A DNA stretch of 64,000 nucleotides from Allotamlana fucoidanivorans (lineage in GTDB: Bacteria > Bacteroidota > Bacteroidia > Flavobacteriales > Flavobacteriaceae), in the NCBI RefSeq assembly GCF_045788535.1, contig NZ_CP074074.1:3658001-3722000 (forward strand), read 5' to 3'. Made by a program: the position numbers and the translations under genes. Below, piece by piece: positions 42,758 through 52,799 of this stretch. Positions within the stretch are counted from its first letter, which is position 1. Each line of letters opens with the position of its first letter. The notes beneath the pieces are model-generated. The model made no database searches. It was given only the letters and a program-made list of their open reading frames with translations, and had not been told where the DNA came from.

Positions 42758-45700
42758 TTATTTATAGTTTTTACGTTCAATCATATAATACACCAACGGC
42801 ACAACCAACAGCGTTAGGACCGTAGACACTATGGTTCCACCCATAAGCGATATGGCTAATCCTTGAAAAATAGGATCAAAAAGAATAACAAATGCTCCAA
42901 TAACTACCGTACCCGCTGTGAGTAAAATAGGGGTTGTTCTTACAGCACCAGCTTCAATAGCTGCCTGTTTAAGAGGTATACCTTCTTCTAAGCGCAGATT
43001 TATAAAATCAATCAATAGTACCGAATTACGCACCATAATTCCCGCTAGAGCAATCATACCAATAAATGACGTTGCTGTAAAAAAGGCGCCCATAAGCCAA
43101 TGTCCTAAAACAATTCCTATAAGGGATAACGGAATAGCTACCATCATAACAACAGGAGCTTTAAAGTTTTGAAACCATCCAACAATTAAAATATAAATGA
43201 GAATAATGGCTCCTAAAAAGGCAATTCCTAAATCGCGAAAAACTTCAAGGGTTATTTGCCACTCTCCATCCCATTTTATAGTGTAATCATCTTCGTATTC
43301 GGGCTGCCCCAAATACATTTCATTAATGGTATACCCCTGTGGTAATGGAATGTCCTTTAACTTTTCTTCCATACCCAAAATAGCATATGCCGGACTTTCC
43401 AATGCACCAGCCATATCTGCCATGACATACACCACACGTTTTTGATTCTTTCTATAAATACTTTTTGCACTGGCTGTTTCAGAAATATCTACCAAATCTG
43501 CAATAGGGACTAAATGCCCTTGTGAAGATTTCACCTGTAATTGTGAAATATCTGGAACCGTAGATTTTTCCTTTTCATCAAGCGTTAATACCAAACCTAT
43601 TTGGGTCACGGCATCTTCATCATAAAGTGTAGTTAATGGCTTATTAGATAATGCCATATGCATGGTATACGCAATCTGCTTAGGGGCTACACCATATAAC
43701 ATCGCTTTTTCTTTATCTATAGTAAACTGATATTCTACCTGATCAGCTTCAACCATCCAATCTACATCTACTACATCAACCGTGTTATGTAGAATTTCCT
43801 TTACCTGATTAGCCACTTCCATTTGCTGGGCATACTCGGGTCCATAAACCTCAGCCACTAAAGTAGATAACACTGGTGGGCCAGGTGGCACCTCTACTAT
43901 TTTTACATTGGCATTATATTTTGAAGCAATATTTTGAATATCTGGACGTAACAAAGATGCAATATCATGACTCTGTGCTGAGCGCTCTCCTTTATCAACC
44001 AAATTCACTTGAATATCGGCCATATTGCTTCCACCACGCAAATCATAATGACGTACCAACCCATTAAATGTTATAGGTGCCGATGTACCAATATAATTTT
44101 GATAATTTACAACCTCTGGCCTTGTTGCAAGGTATTGTGAAATTTCTTTAACAACTACAGCTGTGCGCTCTAAAGTGGTACCTTCGGGCATATCAACAAC
44201 CACTTGAAATTCATTCTTATTATCAAACGGTAACATTTTCACAGCAACAGACTTTGTAAAAAAAAGCATCATAGACCCTAAAAGCAACGCAAACGTTAAC
44301 CCTAAAAACAACCAGCGCTTTTTAGAATTTTCTATTAAAGGACGTTCAAACTTGTCATAAATCCTATAAATATAGGTGTCTTCTAATGCCTTTTTTGGCT
44401 TTTCCGTAGCTCCCGCTTTTTCTTTTTCTCGCAAGAAAATATACCCTAAATATGGGGTAATGGTTAAGGCTACAAACAAAGATAAAATCATAGCTATTGA
44501 AGCTCCTATTGGCATAGGCGCCATGTAGGGTCCCATTAAACCAGAAACAAAAGCCATTGGTAAAACCGAAGCTATAACGGTAAATGTTGCCAATATAGTA
44601 GGATTACCTACCTCATTAATGGCATATAAAGCCGCTTGCTTAAAAGGTAACCGCTTCATTTTAAAATGCCGGTGCATATTTTCGGCTATAATAATGGAAT
44701 CATCTACAACAATACCAGTAACAAACACTAAGGCAAAAAGCGTGATACGGTTTAACGTATAATCTAACATATAGTAACTAAGTAGGGTCAATGCGAAAGT
44801 GATGGGAACCGATAAGAACACCACCAATCCGCCACGCCACCCCATAGCTAGCATCACTACAAAAGTTACTGCTATGATAGAACCTATAAGATGTAATAAG
44901 AGTTCTGATACTTTATGGGAAGCCGTTTCTCCATAATTTCGGGTAACCTCAACATGTACATCATCAGGAATTAAGGTTTTACGCAAATGATCTACCTTGT
45001 CAATAATCACATCGGCTATTTTCATCGCATCAGCCCCTTTTCTCTTAGCTACCGAAATAGTCACCGCTGGATACTCTGAATTATATTGCTCAGCTTTTTC
45101 ACTAGCTTGACCAAAACCTAAACTAACATAATGTCTTGGCACTTCTGGGCCATCAAGAATAGCAGCCACTTGTTTCAAATAAATTGGTTGATTTTGCTGT
45201 ACTCCAACAACCAAATTTTCAACATCAGTTACCGTTTCTAGAAACTTACCAGTGTTTACAACGAACTCGGTATCATTTTTATGGAAAACCCCTGAATTCA
45301 ATTGGACATTATTCGCTTTAATCATCTCTGAAACTGACAAGAAATCTAGACCTGCTGCGGCTAACTTATCTTTATCTAAAACCACGCGAACTTCACGTTG
45401 CCTTCCTCCTATTTTGTGTGTAATAGCTACATCATTAACTTTTTTTATTTCGGCTTCTAACTCCTGAGCCATTTGCCCTAGTAGATAATCACTATAGTGT
45501 TGACTCCATAAGGTTAAACCTAGCATAGGAACATCATCAATAGCCCGAGTTTTTACCAACGGAAACGTAACGCCCTCTGGCATTTCATCCATGTGTTTGT
45601 TAATCTCATTATAGAGTTTTACAAAAGAACGTTCAATATCTTCACCCACGTAAAATTGAACAATCACCATGGCTTTTTCTTTCATTGATGTAGAATACAC

Positions 45701-45952
45701 ATACTCTACGCCTTTTATATTAGATATTAATTGCTCCAGAGGCTTTACCACTCTAGATTCAACTTCAGTAGGGCTCGCACCTGGATACCCCACAAAAATA
45801 TCAGCCATTGGCACATCTATTTGAGGCTCTTCCTCTCGCGGAATTAAAAACGAACTATACACCCCTATAACCATAAAAACAATCATCAAGAGCACTGTTA
45901 GCTTAGAATTCATAAAGACCTTAGCTATTTTTCCTGCAAAACCTTCTTTCAT
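42758..45952 (-). CDS. RND efflux pump, inner-membrane permease
   Basis: A 1,064-residue RND permease with twelve membrane segments in two halves and two large periplasmic loops. The proton-relay acidic residues are in segment 4 (GIVVDDSIIIAEN), as in HAE-type drug pumps rather than heavy-metal pumps. It works with the adaptor and TolC encoded upstream (all minus strand). The GGTTVVPL-type C-terminal segments are intact. Substrate unknown; broad drug or bile-type export is likely. Confidence 0.93.
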   Translation of the reverse strand: MKEGFAGKIAKVFMNSKLTVLLMIVFMVIGVYSSFLIPREEEPQIDVPMADIFVGYPGASPTEVESRVVKPLEQLISNIKGVEYVYSTSMKEKAMVIVQFYVGEDIERSFVKLYNEINKHMDEMPEGVTFPLVKTRAIDDVPMLGLTLWSQHYSDYLLGQMAQELEAEIKKVNDVAITHKIGGRQREVRVVLDKDKLAAAGLDFLSVSEMIKANNVQLNSGVFHKNDTEFVVNTGKFLETVTDVENLVVGVQQNQPIYLKQVAAILDGPEVPRHYVSLGFGQASEKAEQYNSEYPAVTISVAKRKGADAMKIADVIIDKVDHLRKTLIPDDVHVEVTRNYGETASHKVSELLLHLIGSIIAVTFVVMLAMGWRGGLVVFLSVPITFALTLLSYYMLDYTLNRITLFALVFVTGIVVDDSIIIAENMHRHFKMKRLPFKQAALYAINEVGNPTILATFTVIASVLPMAFVSGLMGPYMAPMPIGASIAMILSLFVALTITPYLGYIFLREKEKAGATEKPKKALEDTYIYRIYDKFERPLIENSKKRWLFLGLTFALLLGSMMLFFTKSVAVKMLPFDNKNEFQVVVDMPEGTTLERTAVVVKEISQYLATRPEVVNYQNYIGTSAPITFNGLVRHYDLRGGSNMADIQVNLVDKGERSAQSHDIASLLRPDIQNIASKYNANVKIVEVPPGPPVLSTLVAEVYGPEYAQQMEVANQVKEILHNTVDVVDVDWMVEADQVEYQFTIDKEKAMLYGVAPKQIAYTMHMALSNKPLTTLYDEDAVTQIGLVLTLDEKEKSTVPDISQLQVKSSQGHLVPIADLVDISETASAKSIYRKNQKRVVYVMADMAGALESPAYAILGMEEKLKDIPLPQGYTINEMYLGQPEYEDDYTIKWDGEWQITLEVFRDLGIAFLGAIILIYILIVGWFQNFKAPVVMMVAIPLSLIGIVLGHWLMGAFFTATSFIGMIALAGIMVRNSVLLIDFINLRLEEGIPLKQAAIEAGAVRTTPILLTAGTVVIGAFVILFDPIFQGLAISLMGGTIVSTVLTLLVVPLVYYMIERKNYK

Positions 45953-45960
45953 ATATGTAT

Positions 45961-46055
45961 TTTTTTGGGCGTTTAAACGGGCTATACATTACAATCTTTT
46001 TTTGCCATTGAGCTAAGCAAAAAAAGGATTTTCACTGCTATCCCTAACGCAACGT
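45961..46055 (-). repeat. REP-like hairpin element between adaptor and permease genes
   Basis: The 107-base gap contains AATCTTTTTTTGC and GCAAAAAAAGGATT, which pair with one bulged G, framed by GGGCGTTTAA on one side and CCTAACGC on the other. This layout resembles the hairpin repeats scattered between genes in Flavobacteriaceae. It interrupts an operon without a terminator T-run and could affect mRNA stability. Confidence 0.5.
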
Positions 46056-46059
46056 TTTG

Positions 46060-47139
46060 TTATTGAATAGACACTTTGGCGCCGTTATATAATTTTCCTT
46101 CAGCCGAAATAATGTAACTTTCATTAGCTTGTAACCCAGATAGTACTTCTACATCCTCTCCAAAAGTTCTTCCCAACCGTAACCATCGTAATAGGGCTGT
46201 ATTACTTTGACTTACAGTATAAACACCAGAGAGCTGTCCCTTATTAATAATGGCTGTTTTTGCTATTAAAACCATACCACTTTTTGTTTTTCGCTCCACA
46301 GGAAATTGTACAGTGGCATACATTCCAGATAAAATTTTTGCTTTGGTTTTATCCAACCCTATTTTTACTAAATATTGTCCTCCTGTTTGCACTGCCGATG
46401 TACTTACCTCATCTACTTTTCCGGTTATAATTTGGTTTGCAGCCTTTACATGTACGTTAACTTGTATGCCTTTTTTTATTTGAGAAATTTCACTTTCTGG
46501 AACCCTAGCCAATACTTCAAAAGTATCGGGTGACTCTATAGCAATTAACGCCTGCCCAGGATTAGCCATATCACCTTTTTCAATAGTTTTTCTAGTAACA
46601 ACACCGCTAAAAGGTGCCGTAATATTGGTGTATTCAAACTGAGCATTCACCTCATTTTTCATTTGTTTAGCGCCTTCTAAACGCGCTTTGGCCATTTCAT
46701 AAAGAGCCGTCATGTCATCTAACTCTTTCTGTGAAGCGCTCTGATCTTCAAACAAACTTTTAAAACGCATATAATCTTTTTCTGCATTTGTAAAAGCAGC
46801 CGTGGCTTCTGTGATATTAGCATCTACTTGAGCCTTTTTAGCCTGTAAATCGGCATTATGAATGGCTACTAAAAGCTGTCCTTTTTTTACTGAATCACCA
46901 ATATTAACAGGAACACGGTTTACATACCCCATGGCTCTGGTGCTTAACGTGGCACTATTTACGGCTTTTATTTTTCCACTAACAGACAAAAACGAGGCAT
47001 TGCCATCTGTAACCTGATGAACTTTTACCGATATGGCTGGCTCTGTATTTGAATGGTCTTGTTTATTTTCACTGTTACAATTAAAAAACAATAAACTAAC
47101 AGCTAAAGTGAGTATGGTATATATTCTTTTCATTTTCAA
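46060..47139 (-). CDS. RND efflux periplasmic adaptor (membrane fusion protein)
   Basis: A 359-residue adaptor with a lipoprotein signal (FFNC, C21). It has the lipoyl-like half-motifs LSTRAMGYVNRVPVNIGD and FEYTNITAPFSGVVTRK, a helical hairpin between them (about 95-160) and the beta-barrel domain with ESPDTFEVLARVPES. It links the RND permease to the outer-membrane channel. The TolC gene ends three bases before its start, and the permease gene follows after a 107-base repeat-bearing gap. Confidence 0.93.
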   Translation of the reverse strand: MKMKRIYTILTLAVSLLFFNCNSENKQDHSNTEPAISVKVHQVTDGNASFLSVSGKIKAVNSATLSTRAMGYVNRVPVNIGDSVKKGQLLVAIHNADLQAKKAQVDANITEATAAFTNAEKDYMRFKSLFEDQSASQKELDDMTALYEMAKARLEGAKQMKNEVNAQFEYTNITAPFSGVVTRKTIEKGDMANPGQALIAIESPDTFEVLARVPESEISQIKKGIQVNVHVKAANQIITGKVDEVSTSAVQTGGQYLVKIGLDKTKAKILSGMYATVQFPVERKTKSGMVLIAKTAIINKGQLSGVYTVSQSNTALLRWLRLGRTFGEDVEVLSGLQANESYIISAEGKLYNGAKVSIQ

Positions 47140-47142
47140 TGT

Positions 47143-48456
47143 TTATTCTTTGGTTAAATATTCTAGATATGCTTGCGCATAATTGTATTCATAAATAGCT
47201 TGGTAATAGGCTAATTCCTTTTGTGCAAATTGAGTTTCAGCCAACAGTAAATCTGACATTTTTTCTAAACCTTCTTCAAAACGGTTTGTTCTAATTCTTA
47301 AGGACTCTTCAGATTGTTCCATAGCTAATTTTGATAACTTAATATTGTTATCTGCATCCCGTAACATACGTCTGGCTTTATTCAATTCTAATTGGCTCTT
47401 TGAAACATACTGATCATATTCCAACTTAGCTTTTTCATATGCTGCCTTGCTCTTTTTAGCTTTACCAAAACGTTTTGTACCATCTAAAACAGTCCAACTT
47501 AATTGAGCTCCAACCACATAGCCACTTGCCCCACCTTGAAAGATATTTTCATCATAAAGTTCATAGCTACCAAAAGCATTTAATGTTGGTAAAAAACTTA
47601 AATTATCTGAGGTATGTTGGGTTTTATAAGCCTGCGAAGCCATTGCCATTGCTTTGATATCAGCACGTTCCTCTGGCACTGTTTCTATGATCCGCATTTG
47701 CAAAGTATTTAGCACAAGCTCATCAGATGGTTTTAAAATCAAAGACGCTTCATCATTCATTAAAAAAGATAAATAATTAGACGCATTATTAACATGGCTT
47801 TTAGCCATTTGAAGTTGGTTAGTCACCTCTATAACTCTAACTTCAACAGCCAAAACATCGGCACGTTGCATATACCCCTGCTTAAAACTATGATTAGCTA
47901 ATGATTGGTTGGCTTGCGCTGCTTTCATAGCTTTTTCTAAAACAGCAACACCTTTATAAGCTAACTGAAGTTGCATGTAGGCTTTACGAACTTCAAAATT
48001 CAGATAGTCTGATGTTCTCTCTGTTTGTAAAGACATAGCTTCCATTGTACTTTTAGCGGCTTTCCTTTGATAAAATCCATCAATGTTTAAAAGCGGCTGC
48101 TTAACTTCTATAAGTGTGGCGAAATTTTGTGTTTGTTCTGGATTGTTAAGTAAATTCGGGTCAAAATCGGAGGTTGTAAGGATGCCTTGATTTAATTTAG
48201 AACCAAAAGCCATCAACGGATTTGTGGTAGCTAGCCCAGTATGAGATACCGTAATATTTGGCAAAAACACCGCATTGGTTTGTCTGTAATCTGCTAGTGC
48301 TTCATTGAAATTCTCTTTTGATATTTTTAGCGTATGATTGTTTTGATTTACTTTTAAAAGGACTTCATCTATAGAGATCTCAGTGGTATTTTGTCCTTTA
48401 ACAGACCAAGCAAGGCTTAGGACACAACATGTAAAAACACCTAAATACGTTTTCAT
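47143..48456 (-). CDS. TolC-like outer-membrane efflux protein
   Basis: A 437-residue protein with a signal peptide (residues 1-21, ending SVKGQ), then long coiled-coil helices with internal duplication typical of TolC. The motif LSWTVLDGTKRFGK and the C-terminal helix with AYLEYL are recognisable. It forms the outer-membrane exit channel of the efflux system. As the first gene of the operon it carries the promoter with the AAGTAAC-N4-GTTACTT dyad. Confidence 0.9.
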   Translation of the reverse strand: MKTYLGVFTCCVLSLAWSVKGQNTTEISIDEVLLKVNQNNHTLKISKENFNEALADYRQTNAVFLPNITVSHTGLATTNPLMAFGSKLNQGILTTSDFDPNLLNNPEQTQNFATLIEVKQPLLNIDGFYQRKAAKSTMEAMSLQTERTSDYLNFEVRKAYMQLQLAYKGVAVLEKAMKAAQANQSLANHSFKQGYMQRADVLAVEVRVIEVTNQLQMAKSHVNNASNYLSFLMNDEASLILKPSDELVLNTLQMRIIETVPEERADIKAMAMASQAYKTQHTSDNLSFLPTLNAFGSYELYDENIFQGGASGYVVGAQLSWTVLDGTKRFGKAKKSKAAYEKAKLEYDQYVSKSQLELNKARRMLRDADNNIKLSKLAMEQSEESLRIRTNRFEEGLEKMSDLLLAETQFAQKELAYYQAIYEYNYAQAYLEYLTKE

Positions 48457-48475
48457 AATATTAATTTTAATACTA

Positions 48476-48483
48476 CAAAAGTA
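48476..48483 (-). promoter_or_regulatory. -7 box of the efflux operon
   Basis: On the minus strand TACTTTTG (complement of 48476-48483) is an exact TAnnTTTG box, 20 bases before the TolC start. The upstream dyad at 48503-48520 covers the -33 region. Confidence 0.55.
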
Positions 48484-48502
48484 TAGTGGTGTTTTTTACT
48501 CG

Positions 48503-48520
48503 AAGTAACCTTAGTTACTT
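48503..48520. promoter_or_regulatory. Operator-like dyad AAGTAAC-N4-GTTACTT
   Basis: An 18-bp dyad with 7-bp perfect arms overlaps the -33 region of the efflux operon promoter. It is the type of site bound by TetR or MarR repressors that usually sit beside RND operons, but no such gene is adjacent here. Confidence 0.55.
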
Positions 48521-48607
48521 AACGTTTTTACATTGTATAAAAACAGAAAATATTAGAACACAAAAAATCAAAATGTATAGCAGTAATAAAAACCTAAAGA
48601 TGAAGAA

Positions 48608-50641
48608 TTAAGGAACCCTATTCAATAAGGCTATAAAACGGGGGTCATTGTGAAGCGATTTAAATTTAACATCCTGTTTGAGTCCCCAAAAGAAAAGACC
48701 TTGACCACCAAACTCATAATCTTTCTCTAAATATTTTATAGCATTTTCACGATCGTCAAGCCCAATATAAATAGTGGCTATCATATAGGCTGGCACATAA
48801 ACCAATTTATTTTTATTGAGCTGATATTCTAAAATAGCCTTGGCTTTATCAAACGCACCAATCATACCATAACAATAGCCCAGCAACCAATTGGTATTTG
48901 AAGCTACACTTCTTGAGGCGAGAATCTCAATAGCCTCTTCATACCTTCCTAAACCCGAAAGATTAGATGCTTTTATCCATTTTAGCATATTGTCATTAGG
49001 AAATTTTATTAACGATTTATTCATTAAATCGATTCCTTTTTGAAATTCATTTAAGTAATAATAAGCTTGTCCCATATCGCCAATATATTTTGTTGATAAG
49101 GGATCTAACTTTAAAACTTGATTAAAGTTCTTTTCCATAAGCTCTATATTGCCTTCAAAAGCATAAATCCATGCAAGTTTATTGTAGGCTCCCACATAAC
49201 TAGGGTTAAGCTCAATAGCTTTTTTTAAATACCTTATAGCGGTTTCTTTTTCATATTTATAGTAACTTATAGCTCCTAATGCTCCAAAGGTTCCGCCATC
49301 ATTTGCATTAATAGCCAGAGCGGTTAATGCTGGTGTTGATGCTAGTTCTAACATTTTTTTGGGCGATTCCCTACCCCAAAATATATATTCCATATAAGTT
49401 TCAGCTACACCTACATAAGCTCTACAAAACTCAGGGTCATATTCAATGGCTTTTTTAAATAAATTCTCTGCTTTTTTAAGCTCTTCAACCTTTCCTCCAC
49501 CTCTGTGAAAATACATTTGTGCCTCCTTAAATGCGGTATAAGCTTCTGCATTTTTTGTGGGTTCATTATCTATTCTTAAAACTTCACCTTCGCTTAATGT
49601 TATTTGTAATGCGCTAGCAATATCTCTGGAAACGTTACTTTGAATCTTGAAAATTTCTATTAGAGGGTTATCATAATTATCAGCCCATAGGTTTTTATTA
49701 TTGGCTGCATCAACTAGGTTGGCATTTATGCGAACTTGATTATTATTTACCCTTACGCTACCTTCTAAAATATAATTCACGTCAAGCTCTTTTGCTATTT
49801 CCTGTAATGTTTTTTTAGAATTCTTATAATGCATGGCCGAAGCTCTTGAAATAACTTGTAAATTTTGAATCTTTGAAAGATGTGTTATAATATCTTCAGT
49901 AATACCATCGGCAAAGATATCTGGTTGGTCATCGTTATTCATATTAGCAAAAGGAAGTACGGCCAAGGTGGCTTCTTTTATATGGTTATCATCAATATTA
50001 TGCATCATGAAATAAACCAGACCTAAAATTATGACTGAAAGTACCCCCAAAACATATAAACTTTTCTTCCTATACTTTTTATACTCTTCAAAATCTTTTG
50101 GCTTCGTTTTTCCTAAAAGATCTTCCTTTTTAGGCACCACAAGGTTTCCATTAATGATTGCAAAAATGGGAATAACCCGATTAACATTCTTGAATTCAAC
50201 GGCATCAATAAACTGTGTTTTTATGCTATTCTTATTTCGTAATTGATCGTTCACTTTATCAGATATCAAAATAGAACCTGCAACACCCAAAGATTCAACT
50301 CTTGATGCTACATTAACGGCATCGCCAATAATATCATCTTGAGACTGAATAATATCACCCACATGAATACCTATACGAACTGGAATTTTTGGCTCCTCAG
50401 AAAACGCTTTTTGTAATTCAATGGCACACTCTACAGCTTCCATGGTACTTTTAAACACACTAAGCGTACCATCACCAAAATATTGAATAATTTTACCATT
50501 ATAAGCCTCTGTAGTTATTTCAAAAGCAGTTCTATGACGTGTTCTTATTAAAACCGCTTCTACCTCATCTTGCTGCATTAAAGAGGTATACCCTTCAATA
50601 TCAGTAAACATTATGGCTGCAAGTTGTCTCTGACTTGGCAT
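48608..50641 (-). CDS. Class III adenylate/guanylate cyclase with TolB/FlgO-like and TPR domains
   Basis: A 677-residue protein. Domain order: class III nucleotide cyclase (1-165) with metal-binding D14 (FTDIEGY) and D57 (YFGDGTL), a membrane segment (about 193-213), a TolB/FlgO-like domain (about 225-350, beginning LAVLPFANM) and TPR repeats (about 370-650). The cyclase is cytoplasmic, so the C-terminal part would face the periplasm. This architecture is common in Bacteroidota and Alphaproteobacteria. The next gene on the opposite strand carries a cyclic-nucleotide-binding domain, so a signalling link is possible. Confidence 0.9.
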   Translation of the reverse strand: MPSQRQLAAIMFTDIEGYTSLMQQDEVEAVLIRTRHRTAFEITTEAYNGKIIQYFGDGTLSVFKSTMEAVECAIELQKAFSEEPKIPVRIGIHVGDIIQSQDDIIGDAVNVASRVESLGVAGSILISDKVNDQLRNKNSIKTQFIDAVEFKNVNRVIPIFAIINGNLVVPKKEDLLGKTKPKDFEEYKKYRKKSLYVLGVLSVIILGLVYFMMHNIDDNHIKEATLAVLPFANMNNDDQPDIFADGITEDIITHLSKIQNLQVISRASAMHYKNSKKTLQEIAKELDVNYILEGSVRVNNNQVRINANLVDAANNKNLWADNYDNPLIEIFKIQSNVSRDIASALQITLSEGEVLRIDNEPTKNAEAYTAFKEAQMYFHRGGGKVEELKKAENLFKKAIEYDPEFCRAYVGVAETYMEYIFWGRESPKKMLELASTPALTALAINANDGGTFGALGAISYYKYEKETAIRYLKKAIELNPSYVGAYNKLAWIYAFEGNIELMEKNFNQVLKLDPLSTKYIGDMGQAYYYLNEFQKGIDLMNKSLIKFPNDNMLKWIKASNLSGLGRYEEAIEILASRSVASNTNWLLGYCYGMIGAFDKAKAILEYQLNKNKLVYVPAYMIATIYIGLDDRENAIKYLEKDYEFGGQGLFFWGLKQDVKFKSLHNDPRFIALLNRVP

Positions 50642-50776
50642 TTTGGTTATAGGTTAGGTATTACTAATTTAATCAATTATCATGAAACAAGATGACTATC
50701 AAAAAAATTACGTGCCTTAAACCTGACAAATAATTAATATCTTTAACTTTAGGTTGCCAACTAAATTTTAATAAAA

Positions 50777-52612
50777 GTGTCTAAAAATCTTGAAGATTTC
50801 CTGTCTAATATTTCTTTTTTCTCTGAGGTTTCTAAAACATCATTAAAACAGCTAGCCAATCAGCTTAGCGATGATTTTTATATAAAAAACGAAACTATTT
50901 TTGAGAAAAATACTGTAGGTCATACCATGTATGTTATTCTAAACGGTACTGTTAAGATTCATGATAAAGACCATGTTTATGATACTCTTTCTACGGGTGA
51001 TTGTTTTGGAGAATACGCTCTAATTGATAACGAAACACGATCAGCATCAGCAACAGCCCTAGAAAAGACAACGGTTTTAAAAATTGAACGAGAGGCATTT
51101 ATAAACCTTATGAAACATGATATTGGATTTTCGCAAGGTATTTTGGCAGCCATGATTAAACGTCATAGAGAATTAGATCTGATTCAAGAACGCTTGGCCT
51201 CATCTAAGCTGGAAATTGAACGTACTAATAACAAAATAAGTGGTTTAATAAATGGTGCTATGGATGCCATTATTATGTTCGACACGCAATTTAAAATAGT
51301 GTTAACCAATCCATCAGCAAATCTATTATTTGAAAATGAAGATGTATTGCAGCGCAATGTGTTATTCTTTTTTGATGAACAGAGTGCTAACCTCATTGAA
51401 ACGCTTGTTGAATCTGGAATTGCCAATGCATCTACTGTAAACAACTATTTACCTGATACTATTACGGTAATCGGATCAAAAGACACGCATACAATCAATG
51501 AAGGTACCATAAGTAAATCTGGGCATGGTTCTGAAACTTTTTTCACACTTATTTTAAGGAATATTGAAGAGCGTCTCATAACAGAGGACAAAATTAAACT
51601 GCTAACAAAACAAACGAAATATCTTGAAGAAGAGATAAAAGAACTTACCAGCAGCTATGGCATCATTGCAGCACATCATAGCATGAAAAAAGCTCTAAAT
51701 CTTGTTCATCAAGTTGCTAAAACAGATGCAACCGTTTTAATTCATGGCGAAACTGGAACTGGAAAAGAACTTATTGCCCGAGCTATTCACAAAGAAAGTA
51801 ACAGAAATGATAAACCGCTTATTAGAATTAATTGTGGTGCCATTCCTGCCAACTTAATAGAAAGTGAATTATTTGGTCATGAAAAAGGCGCTTTCACAGG
51901 TGCAACTGTGAGTAGAAAAGGTCGATTTTTATTAGCAGACAAAGGCACTATTTTTTTAGATGAAATTGGTGAAATGCCTTTAGAGTTGCAACCAAAATTA
52001 CTTCGTGTTATTCAAGAAGGTGAATTTGATCCTGTTGGAAGTTCAGAAACGATTAAAGTAGATGTAAGAATTATTGCTGCTACACATAGAGATCTGCTAG
52101 AACGTTCCCATTCTGGGAAATTTAGAGAGGACCTGTTTTACAGGTTAAATGTTTTCCCTATTGAAGTTCCTGCCCTTCGTGATAGAGAACAAGATATTTG
52201 CTTAATTGCTCAAGAAATGATTAACCTGTTTTCAAAAAAGTTGCATAAAACTACCATTCATCTTACTAAGGCAGACAAAGCCCTTCTTACCTCATATCAT
52301 TGGCCAGGAAATGTAAGAGAACTTCAAAACCTAATAGAGCGTGCCGTTATTGTTTCTGAAAACGGCATGATTAACTGGCAAACTATAATTCCTAATACCC
52401 TAGTATTACATCATAAAGATGCACCTGTTAGCAATGATAGAGTATTGACGTCAAAGGAACTTATAACTTTAGAGAAAGAAAACATTTTAAAAGCATTGAA
52501 GCAAACAAAATGGAAAATTTCGGGTAAACAGGGAGCCGCAGAATTACTACAAATACCACCAACTACTTTAGCTTCGAGAATAAAAGCGTTAAAAATAGAA
52601 CGCCCCGTTTAA
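50777..52612 (+). CDS. Sigma-54 activator with cNMP-binding and PAS domains
   Basis: A 611-residue enhancer-binding protein, starting with GTG. Residues about 10-130 form a cyclic-nucleotide-binding domain, 155-265 a PAS-like domain, a coiled coil follows (about 265-295), then the AAA+ domain with Walker A GETGTGKE (324-331), the sigma-54-contacting GAFTGA loop (371-376), Walker B GTIFLDEIGE and the arginine finger region. A Fis-type helix-turn-helix lies near 583-605. It has no receiver domain, so it would be tuned by cAMP/cGMP or redox input. It is divergent from the cyclase gene and directly upstream of a sigma-54 promoter. Confidence 0.93.
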   Translation: MSKNLEDFLSNISFFSEVSKTSLKQLANQLSDDFYIKNETIFEKNTVGHTMYVILNGTVKIHDKDHVYDTLSTGDCFGEYALIDNETRSASATALEKTTVLKIEREAFINLMKHDIGFSQGILAAMIKRHRELDLIQERLASSKLEIERTNNKISGLINGAMDAIIMFDTQFKIVLTNPSANLLFENEDVLQRNVLFFFDEQSANLIETLVESGIANASTVNNYLPDTITVIGSKDTHTINEGTISKSGHGSETFFTLILRNIEERLITEDKIKLLTKQTKYLEEEIKELTSSYGIIAAHHSMKKALNLVHQVAKTDATVLIHGETGTGKELIARAIHKESNRNDKPLIRINCGAIPANLIESELFGHEKGAFTGATVSRKGRFLLADKGTIFLDEIGEMPLELQPKLLRVIQEGEFDPVGSSETIKVDVRIIAATHRDLLERSHSGKFREDLFYRLNVFPIEVPALRDREQDICLIAQEMINLFSKKLHKTTIHLTKADKALLTSYHWPGNVRELQNLIERAVIVSENGMINWQTIIPNTLVLHHKDAPVSNDRVLTSKELITLEKENILKALKQTKWKISGKQGAAELLQIPPTTLASRIKALKIERPV

Positions 52613-52639
52613 AATTCACGAAATCTCATTAATCAGGTA

Positions 52640-52669
52640 ACGATATTTCATAAATAAACGAAATATCGT
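52640..52669. promoter_or_regulatory. Inverted repeat, candidate enhancer site of the sigma-54 activator
   Basis: ACGATATTTC and GAAATATCGT are exact complements separated by 10 bases, at about 60-90 bp upstream of the GG-N10-GC promoter. It lies 27 bp after the activator stop. The position suits an upstream activating sequence; it could alternatively be a terminator, but no T-run follows. Confidence 0.55.
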
Positions 52670-52727
52670 AAGCATTTTACATTCAAACAAACAATGTATA
52701 TTGTTGATTTTAAGACAGTTAACTAGT

Positions 52728-52744
52728 TTGGCACAGCATTCGCT
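52728..52744 (+). promoter_or_regulatory. Sigma-54 (-24/-12) promoter of osmC-nifJ
   Basis: TTGGCACAGCATTCGCT has the invariant GG (52730-52731) and GC (52742-52743) separated by ten bases, and the TGGCAC half is perfect. Transcription would begin near 52755, 45 bases before the osmC-like start. Confidence 0.68.
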
Positions 52745-52799
52745 TTAAACAAGTCAAACATTTAAAAATCAATTAATAACACATTAAAATTCAGAAAAC

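Noticed and set aside
42745..42780. Longer start for the PII-like gene
   Set aside because: It would overlap the pump gene end, and the extra residues are not part of the fold; the ATG at 42744 begins a typical first strand.
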